Position numbers and translations under genes: made by a program. Shown here in pieces: positions 1-10,620 of a stretch of DNA of 64,000 nt (positions are counted from its first letter, which is position 1; each line of letters starts with the position of its first letter). The notes under the pieces were generated by a model that did not search any database, was not told the origin of the DNA, and worked only from the letters and a program-made list of their open reading frames with translations. The DNA is taken from positions 24,748 through 88,747 of the forward strand of contig RPFO01000206.1 in assembly GCA_009746045.1 (NCBI GenBank), written 5' to 3'. The DNA is from Mesostigma viride. Taxonomy: Eukaryota > Streptophyta > Mesostigmatophyceae > Mesostigmatales > Mesostigmataceae.

Positions 1-308
1 GACAACCCTACTCGTCGGCTCGATCGCGGCTAACAGGCTTCGGGGACAGCCCCTAATAAACAGTCCCCAGGCTGTTTCACTCCCATGCCTCGACCTAGCA
101 GTCGGGTGATAGACATGGTGGTGCCGGTATTTCGGGCTACAACTTCATCTGGCAACTGTCAGATTCGTAAAACCCAACGAGTGCTAGATTACCTCTAGAG
201 ACGCCTCGGCGTTGTGCAATCACCCCCGAATACCCCGAGTGAAGCGGCAGGCTCGCATACTACGCTTGCAGGACAAAATCAATGCGATGATATTCATCCA
301 TTCAGTTC
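1..308. other. Unassigned sequence at window start
   Basis: I see no convincing gene, repeat or element end here. The short open frame at 212-400 runs into the LINE 3' end that follows and has no recognisable domain. Confidence 0.4.
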
Positions 309-660
309 AATTAAATTATAACATGCCTCCGAACGTTGGGAGATCATGTAGCACATATTCCTTGCTGGATGGATGGAGGTGGGCAAAGCCGCGACGGTAA
401 TCGAACGAACCTAACTCTTAGCTATCTAGTCTAGAAAATCCTAACTACACTACTCAGCAAAACGCCCCTTCCTCTTGGGGGGGCCGGCCGGGCTGGCTTG
501 CCCACAGGGGCTGGCGTGTGAGCCTGGACAATCGTCTGCCACAGCTTGTTCTGCATGGCAGTCCAAAGAAGGGAGAGAGAGTGCGGGATGCGGTGTTCAA
601 ACTGGGCTGGGACCACTAGGTCGGCCAGCAACATCTGGGTGTAGTTCATGGCAGGTTTAC
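309..660 (-). mobile_element. LINE 3' end with ORF2 C-terminus (fragment)
   Basis: On the minus strand this is the last part of a LINE ORF2 followed by its 3' UTR. The peptide at 431-649 contains VVPAQFEHRI, LWTAMQNK and a proline/basic tail, which recur in at least four other places in the window (828-1163, 5541-5674, 36097-36291, 39840-39990). The 3' UTR ends in the family hairpin (329-345) and an AT-rich tail. The fragment stops where the tail of the next LINE begins at about 661, so it is either 5'-truncated or interrupted. Confidence 0.75.
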
Positions 661-2066
661 CTAAATTAAAAATTAAATAAATAACTACATAAATTAAATT
701 AAATTAAATAACATGCCCGGCTCCGTTGGGAGATCATGTAGCACATATTCCTTGATGGATGGTGGGGTGGAGAGAGCCGCGTAATCGAACTAACCTAACG
801 CTAATCTAGGCTAGTCTAGAAAAAATCCTAACTCCTACTCATCAAAACGCCTCCTCCTCTTGGGGGGAGGTGCCTTGCCGGCACAGGGTCGGGCGTGTGA
901 GCCTTAATTGACAATCTTCTCGGCCACCGCGTCTTGTTCTGCATGGCAGTCCAAAGAAGGGAGAGAGAGTAGATGCGGTATTCAAACTGGGCTGGGACCA
1001 GTAGGTCATCCAGCAACATCTGGACGTAGTTCGTGACATGTTTCCCTACCCTTTTGGGAATGCCCTTGGGGCCAGGCCAGGTTGAGAATATGCCGCCCTG
1101 GCTGGCCAAGCCGCTGGGGGCCGGCCAGACCGAGGGCGGTGTCGACCTGGCTGGTGCGAGCAAGGCGTCCTACAAATGCTATCCTACGCTGTCTAATCTC
1201 GTCCGAAATACGAGGCATGCCCTGCAGGCATGATACAAAGACTCTAATGACGGGCGCTTGGAAAACCCTACTACATTCAGGACCTGTCGGAGCATCCTGT
1301 AAACGGTGCCGTCTAGCCTAGATGCCAGTGTGGGTGTGAGTGTCCACTCCTCGGCGCCATATGTGAGCACCGTGAGGACGAGGACCTTGAAGAGCATGCG
1401 CTTGCGGTGCTCACCCAGGCCCTTTGAGCGCCAGTAGGTGGTGAGCGAACGGAGCCTGGCCCAGGCCAGGCCGATGCGGATGTCCACATCGTCGGCGGTG
1501 TCAGGGAGCATGCTCCCCAACAGTTTGAAGCGGTCACGGAACGAGACCTCCGTCCCGTCGAGCAGGCGCGGCAGCGGTGGGCGACTGGAGGCCCCAATCG
1601 GCACCATCGCCTCAGTTTAATTTGACACTAATCTCCAACCCCACCGCCCTCGCCTCGATCCAAGCCCAGACATGCAGTCTGAGCCAGGTCTGAATGTGCT
1701 CGGGGGCCGGGCGCGATGAGGGTGGTGTCGTCCGCATAAATCAGGTCGGCCAGGCGATAGCCAGTGCCAACCCCGCCGTGCTTGCGCGATGTCCAAGCCT
1801 GGCTCGAACCCCTTAAGAGCAGTAAAGCGCGCACGTGCCCGGCGTGCATGACGTGATCCACGACAGTAATGAACAGGTATGGGGACAGGACACAACCATG
1901 CCACACCCCGTGGTGAAGGGGGAATGGTGGGGTGGTGCCTTCCGCAGTCCGCACTACTGCCTGTGAGCCCTCATACAGTCGACGAATGGCAGCAATAAAC
2001 GCTGGTGGTACCCGATCCAGAGCTAGGATGGCCCAAAGAGCTTCCCAGAGGACCGTGTCAAAGGCC
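661..2066 (-). mobile_element. 5'-truncated LINE with reverse transcriptase remnant
   Basis: A minus-strand LINE copy. Reading from 2066 down to 661 it holds the second half of the reverse transcriptase, the ORF2 C-terminal region, a 3' UTR with the family hairpin (724-739) and an AAATT-type tail at 661-712. Its 5' side ends at the TTAA-type tail of another minus-strand LINE at about 2067. The copy is dead because the reading frame changes several times. Confidence 0.85.
828..2066 (-). pseudogene. LINE ORF2 reverse transcriptase pseudogene (C-terminal part)
   Basis: The protein copies LINE RNA into DNA at a nicked target. In order on the minus strand I see the end of RT motif A (about 2050-2066), motif B (GCVLSPYLF, about 1860-1900), motif C (LIYADDTTLI, about 1725-1750, with the YADD catalytic pair), a thumb-like segment with LLGSMLPDTADD (about 1490-1525) and YGAEEWTLTP (about 1335-1365), and the C-terminal module ending at the stop near 828. 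The pieces lie in at least three frames (1628-1954, 1179-1607, 1006-1218, 828-1163), so frameshifts have inactivated it. The fingers domain and any endonuclease are missing. Confidence 0.85.
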
Positions 2067-2746
2067 TTGATATAATTAATTAATTCATTAATTAATTAAA
2101 ACACGTGCTCCCGTTGGGGAGTCACGGAGCACCGAAGTGCTTTTAATCCCTGTGTGTGCACAACAGGAGAAAGGGCAGAGACCCCCAGTCTCCTTCATGC
2201 CCAAGGCATGCCACGACAGCTGCATTCGGGCGCGCTAGCTAAAACGCACATGCTACCGATCCGGCAAACTGTGGATGCAATAAGAACCATGTGAGCGTGG
2301 CATAACAAGTAGCATGTGCAAGTGATCTGAACATAGCCAGGGCGTAGCATGGCTGTAAGAGGACTGCTAGTAGGCTAAGGCTATGGCTGGTTGTGTACAG
2401 TGCGTTGGCGGCACGTGACTAGGTATGTTGGCACAGCTAGGCAACATTCTAACTACACTGTAAGCATGGCTAACTACACTGTAGTAAGCCGCATGGCTGC
2501 CTTAGCGGCAGTGACTCCAATGGATACAAGCTAGGGCTATTGCTACTACTAGCCCGCTGGGGGCGTCCGGCACATCTTGTGGTTGATCATCAGGTCCCCG
2601 CCCCTCCAGTACACCTTGGGCTTCTGCATGGGGGTCCTCAGTGCTTATGGTGGAGGTATTCCGGCCACAGGTCGCGTCGCTGCTGTTGCTGAGCGGGGGT
2701 CAGGTCGTCATCCAGAGTCCAGGTGAGGTCGTGCAACCTCTTGCGA
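2067..2746 (-). mobile_element. ORF1-only LINE copy, 3' part (split by CACTA element A)
   Basis: On the minus strand the last part of a LINE ORF1 (about 2560-2746, with the motif TLDDDLTPAQQQ) runs directly into a 3' UTR, the family hairpin (2109-2127) and a tail of TTAA repeats (2067-2098). No ORF2 lies between ORF1 and the 3' UTR. The 3' UTR matches 14607-14910 in inverse orientation. ORF1 is cut at 2746 by the CACTA terminus. It resumes at 21061-21194 and again at 23111, because two later insertions split it. Confidence 0.75.
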
Positions 2747-2799
2747 CACTATACTTTTCGTCCGAGGGTGGTAAAAAGGATCCGAGGCGTAAATTACCA
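2747..2799 (+). repeat. Left 53-bp terminal inverted repeat of CACTA element A
   Basis: It starts with CACTATAC and is the exact reverse complement of 21008-21060. The two copies diverge after the word AAATTACCA. Confidence 0.92.
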
Positions 2800-3060
2800 C
2801 GCGGTAATCTTACCACGCACGATCCCACGCCTGAGATCCAAGGCGGTAATAATTACAACGTCGAGTCTTAGGTAGTAAATTTACTAGCCGTAACGTTACC
2901 ACGACGTATCTTTCGTAGTACTGTACCGACACGGGAGATTACCGCGACGGATCTTAGTTGAGAAGTTACCACCGGTAAATTAGGTGCCAGTGATCCGATG
3001 CTGTAAGATTACGTTTTAGTAAGTTACTAAGGGGGTCTTTGCCTGTCCACGGCCAGATGG
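2800..3060. repeat. Left subterminal repeat region of element A
   Basis: It holds degenerate copies of TTACCACG, GGTAAT and ATCTTA in both orientations, matching the word set at 20740-21007. By analogy with CACTA elements these would be transposase-binding sites; that role is inferred. Confidence 0.6.
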
Positions 3061-3669
3061 ATAATTATATATTGTAATGGTGAAGTGGGAGAACGTGCGT
3101 GTCTATTAGCAAATGCAGCGAAATATAAAAATGTAGTTATCAGCCTTTGTCGCCTGTTCAGCAGTTGTCGTTGTCGGCCGTTGTCAGTAAGCGGCTATAG
3201 ATTATGTGTGCTGGGGCCGGTGAAAAGACGCTAGCAAAGTTCGTCTGAATGGCGTCCAATAGAGGGGATTTCATTCTTATAGTGGATTGTTCGACGAGGA
3301 GAAGGCGAGGTTGCTGGCGGAGAATGCGAAAGAGCAGAGGGAAGCAGCGGAAGCCGTGCGTGGAAGATGAGGTAACGGGATGGAGTGTGGGCCCTGGCTT
3401 CTGGTTATGAAATGATGGCGGTTGCAGGCCAGCCGTGCTCGCTGGTAATGGGTGTGTGGTGTTGAAATCCAAGTTCTGCGCTTATTCTCTTCTTTGGTCA
3501 ATGATTGAAGGGATGTCGCCTTTTTTATTTTTGTGCATCTGCGTCCCGTCGTGACTGCCTCGTCATGGACGCCCAGGCGTAGAAGTTCGAACGAGGGAAT
3601 GATTTTTCAAACGCCTGGATATGTTATGATGGTACGAATAAATGGTAATGGGTAGAGGCGGCCAAAATT
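3061..3669. other. Unassigned interior of element A, possible upstream exons
   Basis: Open frames at 3158-3501 on the minus strand have no recognisable domain. On the plus strand this stretch lies upstream of the broken gene at 3670. It may hold its promoter or first exon, but I cannot place splice sites with confidence. Confidence 0.25.
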
Positions 3670-4423
3670 TTGTTGGAAGTGTGCCAACGCCGCACATACG
3701 ACTTGAACAACCCTAGGTATCTTAGGAAAAGGAAGCACGGATACGTCGGAGTGGAGGAAGAGGAAGACGGTGACGATGGTGAAGACGGAGAGGTTTACAA
3801 TGGAGGCCTTGAGAATGGGGAGACATTGAAGCAGGAGAGCAGGCTAGCGGTGAGTGGCCCGTCATGAATTACATTGTGGTTGCAGTTGTTAGCTAGGCGT
3901 GTTGATTGCTTCTTGCCGCGGGTAATCGCTAGCATGCATAACCTTCTTTTTTCAACAGGTGTTCTGGTGCATTGACTGCCGCAAAGCAATTAATGGGACT
4001 GATTATGTGCCTATCATGCCGTTTGGGAATCATACATTGCCAACAATTTGTGTTTAGAAGGCGCGCCTTCAGAAGCATATTCAGCACCGCACGAACCAGG
4101 TGCTGAAGGCGTGCTTGGAGAGGAAGGGGTATAAAGTGCGCATGACTGCATCGAAGAAGAAGAAGCAGCAGGAATCGGGCAAGACCATGATAACCGAGCC
4201 AGGATTGGCTTTCGTGCATGCAGTACATGGTGCGGCGCAGGCAGTGAATGCTGCATCGATTGCAGCGGTGCAGCCTGTGGCCATGGCGGTGCAGCGCACG
4301 GGTCCTGATGTGTGGGCGTTGGCGAAGGAGATTCACGATGCTGTCATGGCCACATTGTCAAGCCAAGGAATGGGTGTTGGTTCCAGTCAGGTGCCTCGCC
4401 CGGAGGAAGCTTTTCTTCTGTAA
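3670..4423 (+). pseudogene. Two-exon gene of CACTA element A, inactivated by a stop
   Basis: Exon 1 (about 3670-3849) encodes a basic stretch (YLRKRKHGY) followed by a strongly acidic run (VEEEEDGDDGEDGE). It ends at a good donor (CTAGCG/GTGAGT). The acceptor TTTTTTCAACAG at 3946-3958 leads into exon 2 in the same frame, giving a phase-0 intron of 109 bp. Exon 2 begins VFWCIDCRKAI, with a CxxC pair, and ends PRPEEAFLL at 4423. It contains a lysine run (ASKKKKQQ) and an alanine/valine-rich segment. A TAG stop at 4055-4057 breaks exon 2. I do not recognise the family. Position inside the CACTA element and composition suggest an element-encoded DNA-binding protein, which is inference. The start is unknown; an in-frame TAA lies at 3646. 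Confidence 0.5.
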
Positions 4424-4431
4424 GCAGAGGT

Positions 4432-4570
4432 GCGGCATCAAGCATTTGCAATCGCCATGAGAGCAGTGGAGATGTCTGCGGCATGAAGCATTTGCAATCG
4501 CCACGAGAGCAGTGGAGATGTCTGCGGCATTTGGAGATCTGCAGACAATTGCAGGAGGACATTGTGCGGT
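4432..4570 (+). repeat. 46-bp tandem duplication
   Basis: The word GCGGCAT starts at 4432, 4478 and 4524, giving two full 46-bp units and a partial third. It lies just after the stop of the broken gene and changes the frame. Confidence 0.7.
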
Positions 4571-5340
4571 ACGCTTGTAGGGTGTATGCTGTGTTCCGCT
4601 CGCTAATGGACATGTGCCCCTGTAACCTCTTCCAGGCTAGTATCTGCTATCCACCTGTTCAGGCTTGAAAAGTAAATTGCTGTACGGTTCACAATTGGCA
4701 TGGCTTGACATGCACGCGTCCTTGACTGTGTTCTGCATGGGTTTGGGTTTTAGCGGTTTACATCAGACTCTGCTGTGTATCTGCTTAATCAGCCGACGTG
4801 TCACATAGGGACAGCAACGGCGCTGGGATGCCGCCCGGTGTGAATGCGAGTGAGGTACGCGCTGTCATGCATGGCGGATGGGGCGTGGAAGCCACGACCC
4901 ACGTTTTTGTGTTTGCACGGGGGGCTAGGGTGCAAGTTGTTGTGTTGCCCTGTCATTCATATGGCCATGGATACGCGGGAAGCTTTCCCCGTACCCATAC
5001 TTAATGATGCATGGACTGGTTGTCACAGCCAAGGGTTTAGCTGTCGTGGGTTTGCTGAGTAATCATGGCAGGCTGCTAGGCTGGTGCTAGAACAGCCATA
5101 GCGCGGTTACTGCTATGTCTTGCCCGTGCTAACTGATGCTGCAGCCACATGTGCGTGGAGCGCGAATCGTCCCGTGAGGAGAAGGAGGAGGCGGGGCCGG
5201 TGCACCCACGGTCAGGCCGGTCCGGAGAAGAAGGAGGCGGAGCACCCAGTGTGGGAGAAGGAGAAGGCGGGGAAGCACTGAAGCTCCACCCCATGTCAGG
5301 CCTCTAGTATAGGTGGCAGTTAACTAAACCCATGCACCTG
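4571..5340. other. Unassigned interior of element A
   Basis: Open frames of 68 and 72 codons (4798-5062) have no recognisable features. I see no element ends in this stretch. Confidence 0.3.
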
Positions 5341-5470
5341 CAGGTTGTAGCTCAGAATGTATTAAAAATCATATGCCCCTTTGCAGGTATATGTGTAACA
5401 GTGACTCCCAACGGATATATGTTCCTAATTTGTTAAATTCTTACTGAATAATTGTTGTCTTTATGAACCC
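5341..5470 (+). mobile_element. LINE 3'-end fragment
   Basis: The stretch AATCATATGCCCCTTTGCAG followed by GTGACTCCCAACGGAT resembles the 3' terminus of the ORF1-only LINE at 35760-35830. It keeps the hairpin core but no coding sequence. Confidence 0.45.
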
Positions 5471-5800
5471 ATGAAGAGCAAAGCCCGGTGGGGAGTACAT
5501 GTAACGCATTACCACGAGAAGGGGTCCCCACACCGCATTTCTTTGCTCTCTGTTCCTACTATGCAGAACAAGAAGAGGTGGAAGACCAATGTCCCGGCTC
5601 ACACGCCAGCCCCTGTGGGTAAGCCCCCTCCCCCAAAGCGGAAGGGGCGCTTTGGGGAGAAGTGTAGTTAGGATTTTGTAGACTAGATAGCTTAGAGTTA
5701 GCTTATTTCGATGTCGCGGCTTGACCCACCTCCACCCATTCAGCAAGGAATATGTGCTACATGATCTCCCAACGGAGGCATGTTATAATTTTATTTGATT
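5471..5800 (+). mobile_element. LINE 3' end with ORF2 C-terminal tail
   Basis: 5560-5674 encodes KKRWKTNVPAHTPAPVGKP and a basic tail (PPPKRKGRFGEK), the plus-strand counterpart of the ORF2 C-terminus seen at 36097-36291. The 3' UTR follows (GTAGACTAGATAGCTTAGAG), then the hairpin core CTCCCAACGGAG (5768-5779) and an AT-rich tail. The copy is strongly 5'-truncated. Confidence 0.75.
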
Positions 5801-5890
5801 GTTTAATGTAGTGTCTTGGGGCATGATGCAGATGAGATTTGTAACTTCCGTGTAATTATGTTTCTATAGAGATTAGCATAGTACTATAAA

Positions 5891-5950
5891 CATCCATCCA
5901 TCCATCCATCCATCCATCCATCCATCCATCCATCCATCCATCCATCCATC
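5891..5950 (+). repeat. CATC microsatellite, left of the gypsy element
   Basis: This is a pure tetranucleotide run. The array continues at 14063 beyond the gypsy element, so the retrotransposon inserted into it. Confidence 0.95.
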
Positions 5951-6524
5951 TGTTACGTCGCGTAACTTTTGTCGTTGTTACGGACGTAAATTAGGTCCTT
6001 CGTTGCCTCAGCCATTCGGGAGCAGTTCGCTGACTTTCCTAGGCTTACGTGTAGTTAGGACCTTTTGGCCGGTCGGTACCGGGCCTTGTGACGTGGCAAG
6101 TGTACAGTATGGTGGTTCGGTGCAGTCGCGTCGCGCTGCGTACTTTAGTAGTGGTCCTTTTATCCTGCGTGTGAACCTTGTGGACATGCGTTGGTCCTGT
6201 AGGCGAGGGTCGATGTCGGCCCGAGCATACACGCCTGTCGGCGATCATTTATGCAGCAGTTGTCCTTCGTGAATGGCACTCGGCGTGTATTATGGAATTG
6301 TAATACATCGTTTTGGGTCGTGAATTTACCAGTGCTTACTTCGTAGTGTCCCGGCATTATTTGGTATATGGCGTACAGTAACCGCATGTATCGGAATGCA
6401 TTGAGAGCAGAGTCGTCGCGTCCTAGGTCTTATAGCCAATACAGCTCCTCATCGCTAGGTACCCTCACTAGTTTAGGTAAGGTTAGGCGCGGGGTTTGGG
6501 ATCGAGTAGAGCCTGGGCGTAACA
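5951..6524 (+). repeat. 5' LTR of the gypsy element
   Basis: 574 bp, TG...CA termini, no difference noticed from 13489-14062. A diverged relative begins at 45183. Open frames inside the LTR (for example 6003-6272) occur identically in both copies and are not regarded as genes. Confidence 0.93.
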
Positions 6525-6525
6525 A

Positions 6526-6537
6526 TGGTAGCGGAGA
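6526..6537 (+). promoter_or_regulatory. Primer-binding site, initiator-tRNA-Met type
   Basis: TGGTAGCGGAGA lies one base after the LTR. It would pair with a tRNA 3' end of the type CTCYGCTACCA, which fits initiator tRNA-Met with about one mismatch. The assignment is from memory of tRNA ends. Confidence 0.6.
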
Positions 6538-7366
6538 TAGTTTAGGTGGACGCGACGATATTCCCTTGCACTCACCTTATACGCCAGAGACCTTCCGCGG
6601 CCAGGGCACAAAAGAAGACAACCTCTTGACAGGTAATGGGCGGGTCGCCTGCAAGCTAGGGGGGTAGTGCTGCCCGATTCGGGACACGCCCTGCCTAGAA
6701 GTTAGACCTGCTCAAAGCGGATGAACTCCTCACGTAGCTAGCTTCTTTTCCTTTTCCCTCTGTGTGTGCATTTCCTTGCTGGGTGCTGTTTGACGTTAGC
6801 TAGTGGGTTAGCCGGTTCAGTGGGTTAGCTCCTTTTCTTCCTGTGTATACACGCGTTTCCTTTGAATGTTGTTTGATTACGTTAGCTAGGATTGACGGTT
6901 CAATAGGGCTTGATAGTGGGACGATTAGCGTCTCTTTAGACTACACCTCTTTTCCGTGCATGCTGCTGTGTTTTCTTATGTGCTTTCTCGTGCAGAATCT
7001 GGAGCCGGATGTTTATTTACCAACGGGCGCTGGTTTCAGGCGTCCTCGGCATTTCGGTAACAATAAGCTACAATAATGCATGTGTGTTTTCCTTTGTTTC
7101 CTTTTTATTTTCTCCTTGATCAGATTTTAAATCATTCCTTCCTTTTCCTTGCTGAAGTGGTAGCCACTCCCCTTTGTTTTCTTGGTCATGCCCCATTTGA
7201 TCTGATTTTATTTCCTCCTTGACCTGATTTTCTTTTATCCTTGATCTGATTTTATTTTAGCTTTGGTCAGATTTTTATTTTGTCCTTGACCAGATTTTTA
7301 TCTTATCCTTGTTCAGCTTTTTAACCTTTCCTCGTCCAGTGTATTTCTTTCCTTTGCACCTCAAAC
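6538..7366 (+). other. Gypsy leader region
   Basis: This is the region between the primer-binding site and the gag start. The first 220 bases match 47536-47760 of the second LTR element. 7080-7340 is a T-rich run of degenerate copies of TTGATCTGATTTTATTTT. It is likely untranslated leader with packaging signals; function is inferred. Confidence 0.5.
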
Positions 7367-8035
7367 ATGTCCTCGCAAACGTCTCTTGGTGGGGGTATGT
7401 CTCCCATTAACCAACGTTCCTCAGGTGTTACTCCTGGTGTTAATTCTAGTACTCCTCAATTGGCTATGGGTAATAGACGTGATTCCTTGGACACTGTCCA
7501 TCACTTGAGTCCTCCGTCTCAGAGTGTACGTTCTGACAGTACTACCTCTACTCCGTCCTTTCACCGTTCACCTATTATTCCTCCTACTACGTTTGAGGCA
7601 TGTGCTAGGTCTACTGCCCCAGCCTCTGCTATTCCTCCTGTTAATTCTGGGAAGCCCTCTGTGTCTGTCCCCTCTCAGGCTCCTCAGGTGCCAGCCCCTC
7701 GTATTGTACGTAGTCTCGCTCCTGTGGGCCCTACTGGGTATCCTACTGCCGTTCCTACACATCCTCTTGCTTCCTGGGCATACCCTGATACGGCCTATGA
7801 GGCAGCCCAAATCCCCTCACGTGTAGCAGAGCTAGAGATTAATCAGGATTTTAGCACCATGCCTCTCCATGATAAAAACTATGATCATTTTTCCTATTCC
7901 ACAATCAGAGAAGCATATACTGTTCCTCACACCTCTGGTCACCACCCTGACTCTGTGGTGCCCTCACGTCCTCTTCCTAAGACCTATCATGCTCCTCATA
8001 ATTTGTTACTGCCTGAGTATGTGCCTGTGGAGTAG
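7367..8035 (+). CDS. gag: Gypsy gag N-terminal frame
   Basis: This frame of 222 codons starts at ATG (MSSQTSLGGGMSPINQ). It is rich in Ser, Pro and Thr, typical of the disordered N-terminal part of algal and plant gypsy Gag. It ends at a TAG (EYVPVE stop), after which homologous-looking sequence continues, so the frame is probably a truncated Gag. In an intact element the product would form the particle that packages the RNA. No catalytic motif is expected. Confidence 0.6.
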   Translation: MSSQTSLGGGMSPINQRSSGVTPGVNSSTPQLAMGNRRDSLDTVHHLSPPSQSVRSDSTTSTPSFHRSPIIPPTTFEACARSTAPASAIPPVNSGKPSVSVPSQAPQVPAPRIVRSLAPVGPTGYPTAVPTHPLASWAYPDTAYEAAQIPSRVAELEINQDFSTMPLHDKNYDHFSYSTIREAYTVPHTSGHHPDSVVPSRPLPKTYHAPHNLLLPEYVPVE

Positions 8036-8920
8036 AGTGGGCCTATGGATAAAACTGATCCTTCTCGTGCATCTAAGCCCCCTCTCCTTCCCACCTTTGC
8101 TAGTGTGCCTAAGTTAGATATTAGTCTACCCCTCAGCAGCTAGTTTTTCACCTTTCTTATGCTCCTCTCTCAGTAGACGGCCTCTTGGGAACAATATTAT
8201 AGGTGGAAACTCCCTGATGCTGTTCTTGTCCCTCATTACCTTACCACGTGTGTGGCTCCTGCCCTTGCCACCCTTGTTCACTGTGAGTCCCTCGCGTCCC
8301 ATGCATACCCTAACTCAGTAGCATAATTGTTTAATTAGGAGATTGGAAAATCATGTAGTGCCTCCAGACGCTGACTGGCAAGAGCGCCTTAGATTTGGAT
8401 CCCTCGAGCAAGGCAATGAAACTTATAGGGAATAGCAATGGGAATTTGATGCCCAGATGGTACGCATTCGAGACCTCTCGGGTGCGGAAGTCCGTGCTCG
8501 CTTCTTGCAAGGTCTTAATAAAACCTCTTGCGTGAAGTTAAGAAACAGTTTTTTGCGTATAGTTTTCGTGACCTTCCTCTGGCTGCTGTTCCTACCCATC
8601 TCCTCCGTGTTGCTGATTTTATGTATGCTCATGCTCCTGTGTGTACTAGGGTCCATAACCTTGTCCTCACTCCTGAAGAAGAAGAGGCATATGTAGAAGA
8701 ATTAGATATTTGTGTTACAGATATATCTGCATTGGATGTGTCTCACGTCACGTGTTATCACTACATCAGGAGGTGGGCCATCTTAGGGGGAGTGCCCCAA
8801 GTTTCCTTTTGGCCCCCCCCCCTCATCCCAATGCCCGCCCTCCGCGTACTTCTCAGCGAGCCTCTCCCCTTCGCCCACCCTCTGGTCGTTCCTCTTCTGC
8901 TCCTTAACCCTCTAGGTTAA
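8036..8920 (+). pseudogene. gag: Gypsy gag remainder with zinc-knuckle remnant
   Basis: Capsid-like pieces are spread over two frames. QMVRIRDLSGAEVRARFLQG (about 8455-8515) leads into KKQFFAYSFRDLPLAAVP (about 8537-8590) after a frame change. Stops occur at about 8139, 8429 and elsewhere. Near 8755-8800 a CYH...HQE.GHLRG pattern split over two frames looks like a decayed CCHC zinc knuckle. The order and spacing fit Gag. It cannot be translated as it stands. Confidence 0.6.
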
Positions 8921-9135
8921 ATGCTGTACAGACAGGCTCCTTAGTGAATCCCCATTCTGATCAGGATGCCGTCCCCTCTCAATACCCTCGTGATTCTCCA
9001 ACAATGGCTTTCTCACCGGGGTTTCCTCCAGGGTTCGTTCCCTTGGATGATGTGGGGGGGAGGGAAAACAATAGAGCTGTCAGCAGGGTGTAGCCTGGTA
9101 AGGTCCTCAGCTAGTACCCCAAGCTCAGAAAATCT

Positions 9136-9378
9136 TTGTTTACCTGTTTTGTCACTACTGTGGATGCTGCATCCTCTGCACCCCTACGTGTTCGTCCTTT
9201 GATGTGTCTAAATGGTGGCCTTACCGCTCCTACTACCGTAGTAGACCCTCTTCTGCACCCTCATGGTATCCTCAATGTTTCTGTCCTCGTAGATAGTGGG
9301 GCTGCCACCTCCTTTGTGAGCGAGGCCCTTGTTAGGAGACTAGGATTACATAAGCTATCCCTCCTGCCTCTCATGTGA
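9136..9378 (+). pseudogene. pol: Gypsy aspartic protease remnant
   Basis: The segment contains VLVDSGAATSFVSEALVRRL (about 9287-9346), with the retropepsin active-site DSGA motif. The protease would cleave the Gag-Pol polyprotein. The frame ends at TGA after SLLPLM. Further pieces of the pre-RT linker follow (GLDWHQGHKITINYN, about 9517-9561) in another frame, so pol is broken. Confidence 0.75.
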
Positions 9379-9561
9379 CTCTGCACTATATATGCTGATG
9401 GTCGCACTAGTCACTCTCAGGGACTGTATCCTTACCACTCCTCATTCTTCAGGGTCGCCAGATTAAATTAGTGGCGACCATAGGCCCTATAACGATTGTT
9501 GATATTTTGTAGGGCTTAGATTGGCATCAAGGCCATAAAATCACTATTAATTATAACACTA

Positions 9562-9765
9562 TGGTCCTAGGTTCGATTCCTTGCTGGTAGCTTCTAGGCT
9601 TTCTTACTTTCAGTGTTCCGCGGAATCTCAGATTTGGGCAACTAGCGTTTTCACATTTGTTGCCTTCTGACGAGAACATGACACCATGGTTATAGTAAGA
9701 TGAACGCAAATGGTTTTCACCTTTGCGGCGTGCCAAATCAGAATAATAAGCCTCGGAACGACAAT
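9562..9765 (+). mobile_element. tRNA-derived SINE-like insertion in pol
   Basis: It begins with a B-box-like GGTTCGATTCC (9571-9581). The body (TTCCGCGGAATCTCAGATTT) is shared with the minus-strand copy at 41955-42095. The 3' part (GAACGCAAATGGTTTTCACC) is shared with the copy at 36038-36075. It sits exactly between the protease/linker and RT parts of the gypsy pol, so it is an insertion. A clear A box and target duplication are not seen. Confidence 0.6.
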
Positions 9766-10620
9766 GTAAGGTAGAGAATTTATCCTTAGTAGATGTAACC
9801 CCTATTGAGTTACCCGGTGATCCTCCAGTATGACCTATGGCTGGTCATTAATGACCAACAATGACAATATATGTTTTATTGCGTATGTTCCTCCGTGTCT
9901 TACCAATAAATTCCGTTACATGTCTATTATAGATTCCTGTCGGGTCTTTGAAGAAAAGACTCCCTCATACCCTCCTCCTCGGGTGGTTTTCTCCGATGTA
10001 TCGTATCATTCGTATGGGCCCCTCCGAATTATAAGAGTTATAACAAATACTTGTGTCGTTATTAGAAGCAGATCTAAGGGATCTTAGTAATTCCCCATAT
10101 TCTACTAGTGTTTTGCTAGTCCCTCTGCCCAATGGCAAATTTATCCTAGTTACAGGCTATTGAAAAGTTGATTATGATAATAGCCGTGCAAAATACTACG
10201 CAGACATCACTTCCTCATGGTCTAGTATTTTCCTTTCTTGGGCTGATGCACGTATTGTGATTAATAGCCCCTCCGTTTACGTGATTAGGTATAAGAAGTT
10301 TCACCTCTTTGAAGAAGCACAGCAGTTCTGTCTTTGGTATCAAAGAGACATTCATCAGCAGTTCATGTCTTTGGTATTAATGGTATAGTCAAACCGACAT
10401 AGGAATATGTACATCCTCGTCCTGCAGGTCCTCCTACAATTCGTACAGAAGCTGTTCCTTCTCCATTTCATATCCCTGACAGATTTCTTACTCCTTTACC
10501 TTCTCCAACCCACGAACGGGGTTTTCTTCCTCCTATATTGAGACCCCTCTTACTGTGGAATTTGGTCCCTTATCAATCACGGTGACTAGGAAGGAGTGAG
10601 CTAAATAGTCCTTTCCTTTC
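9766..10620 (+). pseudogene. pol: Gypsy reverse transcriptase region, degenerate
   Basis: By position this holds the RT between linker and RNase H. Upstream text such as VDVTPIELPGDPPV (about 9790-9830) fits the start of a gypsy RT. I could not find an intact YxDD catalytic box or a continuous frame; stops are frequent. This region alone makes the copy unable to replicate itself. Confidence 0.5.

Noticed and set aside
6003-6272. 89-codon frame repeated at 13541-13810 as a gene
   Set aside because: It lies inside the LTR and is repeated only because the two LTRs are copies.
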